Shown here: piece by piece, positions 1 through 5,914 of the stretch
Layout: each line of letters starts with the position of its first letter
Position numbering within the stretch: position 1 is the first letter of the stretch
From: Flavobacterium sp.
GTDB taxonomy: Bacteria > Bacteroidota > Bacteroidia > Flavobacteriales > Flavobacteriaceae
Direction of reading: 5' to 3'
NCBI GenBank assembly: GCA_030682755.1
Contig: JAUXNR010000617.1
Span: forward strand, 1 to 7,221
DNA: 7,221 nucleotides
The notes under the pieces: model-generated
What the model was told of the DNA's origin: nothing
What the model saw: only the letters and a program-made list of their open reading frames with translations
Database searches by the model: none
Position numbers and translations under genes: made by a program

Positions 1-3000
1 AAGAAGGAACTATGGCTCTAAGTGTAGTTCTGAAATTTGGTAAGACCTGATTCTGATGAACCGCTTCCATAGTAGTTATAACAGGCGTACAACCGTCATA
101 TAACGAACCATCACAATTGTTGTCAATTCCATCAAAACAAATCTCGGTCGCTCCTGGGTTAACAGCAGCGTTAGAATCATCGCAATCGCCCGCAACAGCC
201 ACATAACCATCCGGCTGTTCCACTGCCAAAAGTGTAGTATCAGGATCTCCATAACCGTCACCATCAGCATCCGCATACCATAACGTTGGGGTCAAAGTAG
301 TAACTGAAACGGTATCAGAATTAACAGACACTGATGTAGCATCCAAAGCACGTACGCGATAATAATAATCCGTATCAGAAGTCAAACCACTCACTTCCTG
401 TGACAAACCGCCTACCGATAAATTGGCATAACCGGATACAAAATTAGGAGTAAACACTACCTGATCACCACTAACCAAGATATTTCGTAAACCGGCACCC
501 CTACTGCCTGTAGCAAAAGGGGTCTCAAATCGCAAACGAACTTGAGTCCCGGAATAACCGGCTAAACTAAGTGGGATTACAGGAATTGCAGAAGAGCCCG
601 TAGCTATACGAATACCTAACAAACTCCAAGTAGCTCCATTATCAGTAGAAATAGAAATATAAAGATGATTGCTGTCGTCAGTACTTGTAGTACCTCCAAA
701 AGTTCGAATATCAAAAGCCAAAGCAACATCAGCATAACCCACCGTCGAAAAAGCAGCTGTGGTCATTTGAGAAGTGGCGGTAATCAGAGAGTAAGTAGAA
801 GAGGTAATTACAACATTGGTATAACTCCATCCCGATTGTCCAAGTAAATTTGTTCCCGCCAATACCGTTTGATCAGGGGTTATAACATTTGTCCCAAAAG
901 TAGCAGAAGTACTCACATCCAAAGCGTAAGAAGTAGCTCCCTCCACAGCTTCCCAATTGGCAGTAAAACCAGTGCCCCCAACTTCGGTAGCAGCTGTGGC
1001 CAAAGGTGCAGTTATAGCTAAAGTAGTAAAACTTCCTTGTGCCGTATATACGGATAAATCATCCTCCCCACGTGCAAACGCTTTATAATAATAAGTGGTG
1101 CCCGTACTCAAGCCACTAACAGCCAACGTAAAGGCTTCCAAGTCATAAGGCCCGCCTGTTTCAGATACTTTTATACCCGTGCCATTTGCAAAACCATTAG
1201 TGGTACTGTAATAAATACCACGCTCCACTAAGTCACTACAACCCAAACTGGTGATAGTACCACCCAAAGTAGCCCCCGTAGAAGTGACAGCACTACTTGT
1301 AGGTGCAGCAACGGTAGAAGGAGTTGAAACCCCTGCACCACTTACTTCCTGTGAAACAGTGGGTGCTCCCTGACTCGAAACCAAAATAGACCCGTCAAAA
1401 TCCGAAACAGTGGTAGGCGTAAATTGTACATAAATGGTTGTAGGAGCCAAATCCCCGCCATCATGAGGAAAAGATAAGGTACCTGTATAACTACCGTCAA
1501 TAGTAGCCGAATAACTATAGCCGGACAAAGCCGCTAAAGATACACCTCCTGCTTTTAAAGAAGTCCCCGAAACTGTAAACGAACCTACCACAGCAGTAGT
1601 CCCTACACAAGTAGCATCAAATGAAAGCTCACCGGCAACATCAAGCGTTTCTATAACGGACACAATAGTCAAAGCATTAGTAGTCAAAGTCGTTTCAGAG
1701 GTCAATACAGCTCCCGATATCGTAATCGAAAAATCAGTAACATCCGTATCAAAATCCTGATCATCATAAGAAAAAGAAAGCGTAGCCTCAGTAGCACTTA
1801 CCCAAACCACAGAAGCAACACTTACCCCTGCAGGAGCATTGTTCAAAGTAAAATTTGAAGCAGCCAAAGTAGTGCTGACAAATGTATCGTTAACCAAAGT
1901 CAACGTGACAAGATCGGTAGTCAAACTGCTTTCTGTTAATTCACCAAAAGCAATAACGGATGGAGCATCAGCCGATAAAACCGGCCCCACCCACGACCCA
2001 AAAACAGCATCTCCCGGAGTGGAACCACTAGTGGCTTCTGGAACTACACGAAATTGTACATACTTGCCCAAGTCCGAAACATCCAAAATATATGTAGTAG
2101 CCGTAGCTCCTGATATAGCTTCAGTATTCAATCCATCAGCATCATCCGCTCTATACCATTGATAGCTGGACAACCCCTCAGTATCGGAATCTGCATCAGA
2201 ATAAGCATAAGCAGCAGTAAGCTCTTGCGTAACAGCAAGCAAACCGCTTACCTGAACATCAGAAGCCACAGGACGGGAATTAACCAACTCCCAATCACTA
2301 AAAGATTCAGAACCTTCATCCTCATTAACATCAATGGGAATAACCCCGAATCGTATATACTTGCCTTCATCATCCAAGGTAAGCTCATACGTCAAAGAAG
2401 TAGCTCCAGATATAGCCTCCGAATTTAGGCCACTCGCATCGTCTGCACGATACCACTGATACAAGGAAGTACCTTCTGCATCACCTGGAAATTCTGAATA
2501 ATCATATGAGCCCGTTAACGTTTCCCCAAAATTCATAACCCCTGAAATAGACGCTGAAATTGGTAAAGCTAAAGTTGCAACAGTACCTGGGTTACCGGTT
2601 GCTGAAGTTGTCAAATAATCCGCAGCAGTACCCGTACCATTATACTCAAACACCTGAACCCAATACGTTGAAAAAGGATTCAAACCGGTAAGAGAAATAG
2701 TTGAATCAGTTCCGTTATAAACACAATAATAGCCTGAAGTCCCAAGTTGAGTTCCGGTTGGCGAACCATCATTCCAATTACTACTTGCAGTATAGAAAAT
2801 ACCATCCACAGGATTCTCGATTGTACCTTGTGAACCTTCCTTCACAAATACAACACGATTGGCTCCATCGCCACTATTCCAATTAGCCGTAAAAGAAATT
2901 GAAGAAACGGCATCAAAAGAAATGGCACTAGCCTGAACTGTTGGCTCAGTAACTCCAGGAGGATAAGTAACTTCAATTTTATTAATATTTACCCCTCCAT

Positions 3001-3496
3001 TCCCTGAGGTAATAAATCGAATGGTATTTGATCCACCTGTATATTGTGCGGTTAAAATTTTACCAGAATCTTCAGTTGTTGTTAATTGTGCCAAAACATT
3101 ATAAGTAGTATTACTGTCAATTATGTAAAACGTCCTAGATGATCCACCTGATGCTCTATACCATACCTTAATTTCACAAGTCCCTGTAATAGGGATACTA
3201 AAGTATCTTCTCGTGGGTTCTACAGGAGGTGTCATTGACGAGCTAGAAAAGCTAACACCTTCTTGTCGCAGTCTTCTCGTGGCCATAAAACCATCAGAGT
3301 AAGTGTGATTATTATTCTCAACAGCACCAATCGTGGAACCTCCTCCGACTAATGTGACGCCGTTATAGACTTCAGTCCCTGTTGTTGTGCCTCTAATATC
3401 CCATGTGTTTACATTGTAGGTTTCTACAACCTGAGTATGCCCAAACTCAAGCATACTAAAAAAAATTAAGACTGCTAAAAATATTTTTTTATTCAT
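1..3496 (-). CDS. Giant multidomain secreted/surface protein with beta-sandwich, fn3-like, Ig-like and MopE modules (3' end outside window)
   Basis: The frame is open from ATG 3496 to the window edge: 1165 residues, no stop seen. An in-frame TAA at 3509-3511 with no ATG in between fixes the start. Residues 1-21 form a signal peptide (MNKK, then a hydrophobic core). Domains in order: beta-sandwich 24-178 (motifs SDGF, TRR, PTRRY, IKVWYR); fn3-like 189-308 with an EYNGT strand; two Ig-like repeats 308-503, each with QWYRADDA; another beta-domain about 505-610; an ASH/HYDIN-like Ig domain about 611-722; fn3-like about 727-827; fn3-like 829-1068 split by an insert at 871-1018; MopE-type metal-binding motif 1072-1136 ([24 protein letters not shown]). 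Such proteins in Bacteroidota usually end in a type IX secretion sorting domain, which would lie off the edge. No catalytic motif is visible, so adhesion or glycan binding outside the cell is inferred. No strong promoter is seen; TAATTTG at 3532-3538 is a poor match. Confidence 0.9.
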   Translation of the reverse strand, partial: MNKKIFLAVLIFFSMLEFGHTQVVETYNVNTWDIRGTTTGTEVYNGVTLVGGGSTIGAVENNNHTYSDGFMATRRLRQEGVSFSSSSMTPPVEPTRRYFSIPITGTCEIKVWYRASGGSSRTFYIIDSNTTYNVLAQLTTTEDSGKILTAQYTGGSNTIRFITSGNGGVNINKIEVTYPPGVTEPTVQASAISFDAVSSISFTANWNSGDGANRVVFVKEGSQGTIENPVDGIFYTASSNWNDGSPTGTQLGTSGYYCVYNGTDSTISLTGLNPFSTYWVQVFEYNGTGTAADYLTTSATGNPGTVATLALPISASISGVMNFGETLTGSYDYSEFPGDAEGTSLYQWYRADDASGLNSEAISGATSLTYELTLDDEGKYIRFGVIPIDVNEDEGSESFSDWELVNSRPVASDVQVSGLLAVTQELTAAYAYSDADSDTEGLSSYQWYRADDADGLNTEAISGATATTYILDVSDLGKYVQFRVVPEATSGSTPGDAVFGSWVGPVLSADAPSVIAFGELTESSLTTDLVTLTLVNDTFVSTTLAASNFTLNNAPAGVSVASVVWVSATEATLSFSYDDQDFDTDVTDFSITISGAVLTSETTLTTNALTIVSVIETLDVAGELSFDATCVGTTAVVGSFTVSGTSLKAGGVSLAALSGYSYSATIDGSYTGTLSFPHDGGDLAPTTIYVQFTPTTVSDFDGSILVSSQGAPTVSQEVSGAGVSTPSTVAAPTSSAVTSTGATLGGTITSLGCSDLVERGIYYSTTNGFANGTGIKVSETGGPYDLEAFTLAVSGLSTGTTYYYKAFARGEDDLSVYTAQGSFTTLAITAPLATAATEVGGTGFTANWEAVEGATSYALDVSTSATFGTNVITPDQTVLAGTNLLGQSGWSYTNVVITSSTYSLITATSQMTTAAFSTVGYADVALAFDIRTFGGTTSTDDSNHLYISISTDNGATWSLLGIRIATGSSAIPVIPLSLAGYSGTQVRLRFETPFATGSRGAGLRNILVSGDQVVFTPNFVSGYANLSVGGLSQEVSGLTSDTDYYYRVRALDATSVSVNSDTVSVTTLTPTLWYADADGDGYGDPDTTLLAVEQPDGYVAVAGDCDDSNAAVNPGATEICFDGIDNNCDGSLYDGCTPVITTMEAVHQNQVLPNFRTTLRAIVPS
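1988..2575 (-). repeat. Tandem pair of Ig-like modules inside the giant protein
   Basis: Two copies with a 99-residue period (QWYR at residues 347 and 446). Over the 41-residue core from QWYRADDA to the GKY...P strand, 28 residues are identical by my alignment. Both copies carry [19 protein letters not shown], a TY pair and GKY. The DNA has diverged clearly more than the protein, so the duplication is not recent. The edges are approximate. Confidence 0.75.
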
Positions 3497-3545
3497 AGTA
3501 AAAAGGTTTTAAAATTCATAGTTAATTATATCAAATTAGTAATCT

Positions 3546-3578
3546 CTAAAAAAGTAACCGATTAAAAGTTTTTTTTAG
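3546..3578 (-). terminator. Weak AT-rich hairpin after the 248-residue gene
   Basis: In the 99-bp gap between the 248-residue gene and the giant gene, CTAAAAAA (3546-3553) is the exact reverse complement of TTTTTTAG (3571-3578). AAC/GTT adds three inner pairs past a 2-nt bulge, leaving a 9-nt loop. On the minus strand the 3' arm is a run of T, as in an intrinsic terminator, and it lies 18 nt after the stop codon. The stem is almost all A-T, so it may be a weak or leaky terminator, or no terminator. The loop side contains GTAACCGATTAA, which matches 10 of 12 bases of the palindrome at 5334-5345. Confidence 0.3.
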
Positions 3579-3595
3579 GTCATAAAATCCACTCT

Positions 3596-4342
3596 TTAAG
3601 GACTTATAATATCAAACCCACTTAAATTGATATTACCGCTGAAAGTAAATCGGATGAAAGTATTAGCTGGTATTGAAATGTTTGAAATTGTTATGATACC
3701 ACATGCTGCACTATTTATAGTTGAAGTGCTTGTAAAACCAGGAACTGAAGTATACGTTCCGTTTAAAGTAGTTGACGTCTCTATATTTGTTAAAGTACGA
3801 CCTGTACCACTACTTGTACCATGTACAACAATCTGACTGGTTGATGAACTAATTAAGTGAAGAATTATAGAACTATATTGAACCCTATTAACGGCACCAG
3901 AACAAACACCTGATGTACTTCCTGTTGTAAAATTTTCAAGGTTTATATTTCTGTAGAGTATATCACCTGAGGAAAAAGTGTACTGAGGTTGATTATTAAC
4001 GTAATCCCCAAAAATCCGCAATTGTGTTACACTCGGTGGTCCATCAAAACATTTCAAATCCTCCCACACTAAAGTAGCACCATTAAACAATTGTAAACAC
4101 CTATTCCCACTGGGAAAACTAACATACACTAGCAACCCATCATCGGCAGCAGTAGTGACAATGGAATTCCGTTGAGCCAACGTAACCTTGGGCGGCATAA
4201 ACCCACCATAACCACCGCCGGCAAAAGCACTGTGAACATCCAATACCGCATTCGGATTGGGAGTAGTAGTATTAATCCCCACTTGAGCTTGTATATAGCC
4301 GGAAGAAAAACTAAAAAACAAAATAAAAAGCCACTGTTTCAT
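3596..4342 (-). CDS. Secreted protein with N-terminal QVGIN module and beta-rich C-terminal domain, 248 aa
   Basis: Complete gene. The codon just before the ATG is an in-frame TAA (4343-4345), so no longer start is possible. Residues 1-19 are a signal peptide with predicted cleavage at IQA|QVGIN. Residues 20-99 form the module common at the head of exported Bacteroidota proteins: QVGINTTTP, LDVHS, GGFMPP, VTLAQR, TAADDGLLVYV, CLQLFNGA and a closing WED. Residues about 103-248 are Ser/Thr-rich and beta-strand-like, with VHGTSSGTGRTL and a final IRFTFSG...GFDI strand. This resembles, distantly, the C-terminal module of the 265-residue neighbour. Cysteines are at 82 and 98, with two more in the C-terminal half. 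No lipobox, type IX sorting domain or catalytic motif is visible. It lies 172 bp downstream of the 265-residue gene and 99 bp upstream of the giant gene, on the same strand. Function unknown; an exported binding or structural protein is my inference. Confidence 0.88.
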   Translation of the reverse strand: MKQWLFILFFSFSSGYIQAQVGINTTTPNPNAVLDVHSAFAGGGYGGFMPPKVTLAQRNSIVTTAADDGLLVYVSFPSGNRCLQLFNGATLVWEDLKCFDGPPSVTQLRIFGDYVNNQPQYTFSSGDILYRNINLENFTTGSTSGVCSGAVNRVQYSSIILHLISSSTSQIVVHGTSSGTGRTLTNIETSTTLNGTYTSVPGFTSTSTINSAACGIITISNISIPANTFIRFTFSGNINLSGFDIISP

Positions 4343-4514
4343 TTAAAATCTATTTAAAGTACTACCAACTAAAGGCACTAGACCACAAGCAATAACACCT
4401 GAATCGTTAAACACAAATACAGTAGGTTAGATTATAAAATGAATGGGCAATTCACTTATAAGTATAAATTCAATCTATCAAATCAAAAAAATCCTAAAAT
4501 CCGTGGCAAAAAAA
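4343..4514. other. Intergenic gap with a 10-bp palindrome and a poor promoter match
   Basis: This AT-rich gap of 172 bp separates the two short secreted-protein genes. It contains the perfect palindrome ACTTATAAGT at 4454-4463. On the minus strand TGTATTTG (4414-4421) matches the TAnnTTTG element except at the second base, 71 nt before the ATG at 4342, but the nearest TTG upstream is 26 nt away, which is too far. No hairpin with a T run follows the stop codon at 4515, so readthrough from the upstream gene is plausible. Confidence 0.3.
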
Positions 4515-5312
4515 CTAATTCGTACTCACCAAAGCACCACAAACCTCTAGCTTATATAAGTTACACGATAAATCATTAAAAACATACAAAGTAGTGGGTC
4601 CTCCGATATACGTAGCTTCCAGTATCGCTAAATCTCCATTACCTCCTGTATTGGTAGTTTCCGAACCCACAACCACTGCACCGTCAGTAACATATAGGGT
4701 TCGTACATCGCCATTGGTGTTCGATCGAAACCATACCTTTATACGACAAGGACCACTTACACCTAAATACAAATACCTTCTTGTAGGCATCGGCACAAAA
4801 CTGCCAATATAACTGGGACCATTCATTCGAAACCTCCTGACAGTCGTAAATCCATCACTAAAAGTGACGTTGCTGTTGTTTACTTCACCAAAATCATTAG
4901 CACTAATAATCGGAACCAAACCCAGATTATCCACAACAATTGGTGTAGTTCCAATTCCGGTTGTGGCGGGCCAAGTAGCACCATCATTCCCAAAATCCCA
5001 CACCTTATAAGGTACTGCCCATGACATCACATCCTCCCAAGCCAAGGCAGCTCCGTTAAACAATTGCAACCTACGATTACCGCAGGGTACGGTGACATAT
5101 AACATCAACCCGTCATCTGCAGCAGTCACAGGTATAGCGTCACGCTGTGCTTCAGTAACCGAAGGCGGCATAAACCCACCTATCCTATCCGAACTAACAC
5201 CTACATCCAAAGCCGCATTCGGACTCGGAACGGCTGTATTAATACCCACTTGAGCCCGCATCTCCTGAAAAAGAAACAACAAGAAAACAAACAAGAAGTA
5301 TTTTTTTCGCAT
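4515..5312 (-). CDS. Secreted two-module protein: QVGIN module plus beta-sandwich binding-like domain, 265 aa
   Basis: I chose ATG 5312 (MRKKYFLF). A longer reading could begin at TTG 5375, but that TTG is the likely -33 promoter element and the extension would span the promoter. Residues 1-20 are a signal peptide with predicted cleavage at MRA|QVGIN. Residues 21-98 are the QVGIN module: LDVGVSS, GGFMPP, VTEAQR, TAADDGL, RRLQLFNGA, WED. It is clearly paralogous to residues 20-99 of the next gene. Residues 104-260 form a beta-sandwich module: VWDFG, VTFSDGFTTVRRFR, MPTRRYLYL, CRIKVWFRS, RTLYVTDG, ATYIGGPTTLYV, NLYKLEV. The same module opens the giant protein. Similar modules occur, as I recall, beside polysaccharide-degrading enzymes such as pectate lyases in Bacteroidota, hence the glycan-binding guess. 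No enzyme motif or type IX sorting domain is seen. It is first in the minus-strand cluster and has the best promoter. Confidence 0.88.
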   Translation of the reverse strand: MRKKYFLFVFLLFLFQEMRAQVGINTAVPSPNAALDVGVSSDRIGGFMPPSVTEAQRDAIPVTAADDGLMLYVTVPCGNRRLQLFNGAALAWEDVMSWAVPYKVWDFGNDGATWPATTGIGTTPIVVDNLGLVPIISANDFGEVNNSNVTFSDGFTTVRRFRMNGPSYIGSFVPMPTRRYLYLGVSGPCRIKVWFRSNTNGDVRTLYVTDGAVVVGSETTNTGGNGDLAILEATYIGGPTTLYVFNDLSCNLYKLEVCGALVSTN

Positions 5313-5333
5313 AATCAATACAATACATTTAAC

Positions 5334-5345
5334 GTAATCGATTAC
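5334..5345. promoter_or_regulatory. 12-bp perfect palindrome at the expected transcription start (candidate operator)
   Basis: GTAATCGATTAC is its own reverse complement. It directly abuts the -7 element of the minus-strand promoter (5346-5353), so it covers the expected start of transcription of the 265-residue gene. A dimeric regulator bound there would block initiation. A near copy, GTAACCGATTAA (10 of 12), lies at 3554-3565 upstream of the giant gene. The regulator is unknown. Confidence 0.45.
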
Positions 5346-5375
5346 CAAAACTAAACAATAATATAATAATAACAA
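5346..5375 (-). promoter_or_regulatory. Bacteroidota-type promoter for the 265-residue secreted protein
   Basis: On the minus strand TAGTTTTG (5353-5346) matches the TAnnTTTG -7 consensus exactly. A TTG (5375-5373, within TTTTG) lies upstream with a 19-nt spacer, within the usual range for the -33 element. Transcription should start near 5339, giving a leader of about 27 nt before the ATG at 5312. Confidence 0.65.
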
Positions 5376-5377
5376 AA

Positions 5378-5669
5378 CATTTTTTTAGATATCACAAAAA
5401 AAACCACAAAAAAATAGCAACTTGACAACACACCAAGGAATGCACTAAGATAAATATATTGAAAATAAAGGCACTTCCAAAGCAAATTCAAAAAAAACAC
5501 CACCATAAGAAAAATAGTGATAAATCAATTTCATCAAGCCTAAAAAAGAAAAAAGAACCAAAAAACAACTACAAAAACACAACCACAACCTAGTTACAAT
5601 AGCAAAAAAATGCCAACTTTCAACGCAATCCATTACAATCAAACCAAACAACATAGTATTAAAACCAAA
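5378..5669. other. Long A/C-rich intergenic stretch, no gene recognised
   Basis: The plus strand here is dominated by A and C and poor in G and T, for example around 5560-5620. The only sizeable minus-strand frame, at 5445-5690, would start with GTG and is Phe/Leu/Val/Cys-rich, as expected from T/G-rich DNA by chance. I see no RNA gene or clear repeat. Confidence 0.5.
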
Positions 5670-5735
5670 CCCATCCCTATCACAACACACACCTGATTTT
5701 GCCTCCCTTTAGGGATGGGGTAAAACAAAATCAGG
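5670..5735. repeat. Two interleaved perfect 10-bp inverted repeats (pseudoknot-capable or switching element)
   Basis: Pair A is CCCATCCCTA (5670-5679) with TAGGGATGGG (5710-5719). Pair B is CCTGATTTTG (5692-5701) with CAAAATCAGG (5726-5735). The order A1-B1-A2-B2 means the two stems either form an H-type pseudoknot or exclude each other. The gaps are 12, 8 and 6 nt. A small CCC-TTTA-GGG hairpin (5705-5714) competes with pair A. Neither side is followed by a T run, so it does not look like an intrinsic terminator. It could be a structured leader, a REP-like extragenic element or a mobile-element remnant. Confidence 0.55.
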
Positions 5736-5830
5736 ACAAGACAGGATGTTGAAGACGAAATTTTATCCAGCCTAGGCAGAAAAGACCTCCTACGCAGTAG
5801 GCAGCGACACCTCTCACCTCCCTCCTAAAA
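5736..5830. other. G/C-richer block with a small hairpin, REP-like or structured RNA candidate
   Basis: This block is richer in G and C than the A-rich DNA on both sides. It contains the palindrome CCTAGG (5771-5776) and a 5-bp stem CCTAC/GTAGG (5789-5793 with 5797-5801, 3-nt loop). It directly continues the interleaved repeats at 5670-5735, so the two may be one element. On the minus strand a 28-codon frame starting with GTG spans 5731-5817. I do not call it a gene. Confidence 0.35.
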
Positions 5831-5867
5831 AAAACCAAAATAAAATCACAAATCAATTTAAAATCTC

Positions 5868-5875
5868 TATTTTTA
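5868..5875 (+). promoter_or_regulatory. Possible -7 element for the histidine kinase gene
   Basis: TATTTTTA differs from TAnnTTTG only at the last base and lies 39 nt before the kinase ATG. I find no convincing TTG at the right distance upstream, so this is a weak call. Confidence 0.25.
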
Positions 5876-5914
5876 TAATTCCAACGCCATTAACCAAATA
5901 AGGCTCAGTTACAT

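Noticed and set aside
1839..2428. Plus-strand frames of about 90-107 codons opposite the giant gene
   Set aside because: They are antisense shadows of a continuous 1165-codon frame with clear domain motifs, and they show no motif of their own.
3596..5312. Enzymes such as pectate lyases encoded by the two short genes
   Set aside because: Only the accessory-type beta-sandwich is recognisable. No beta-helix repeats or catalytic residues are present.
5313..5375. N-terminal extension of the 265-residue protein to TTG 5375
   Set aside because: The extension covers the predicted promoter and would place 21 residues before a textbook signal peptide that begins at ATG 5312.
5445..5690. Minus-strand frame of 81 codons, hydrophobic
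   Set aside because: It starts with GTG, has no recognisable motif, and its Phe/Leu/Val/Cys richness follows from T/G-rich DNA. No promoter is visible.
5692..5735. Intrinsic terminator
   Set aside because: The stem is perfect but neither strand has a T run after it, and it sits between two divergent gene starts.
5731..5817. 28-codon minus-strand frame with an AGGAGG-like sequence before a GTG
   Set aside because: Flavobacteria make little use of Shine-Dalgarno sequences, the frame is very short, and its end overlaps the inverted repeat. It is noted only as a possibility.
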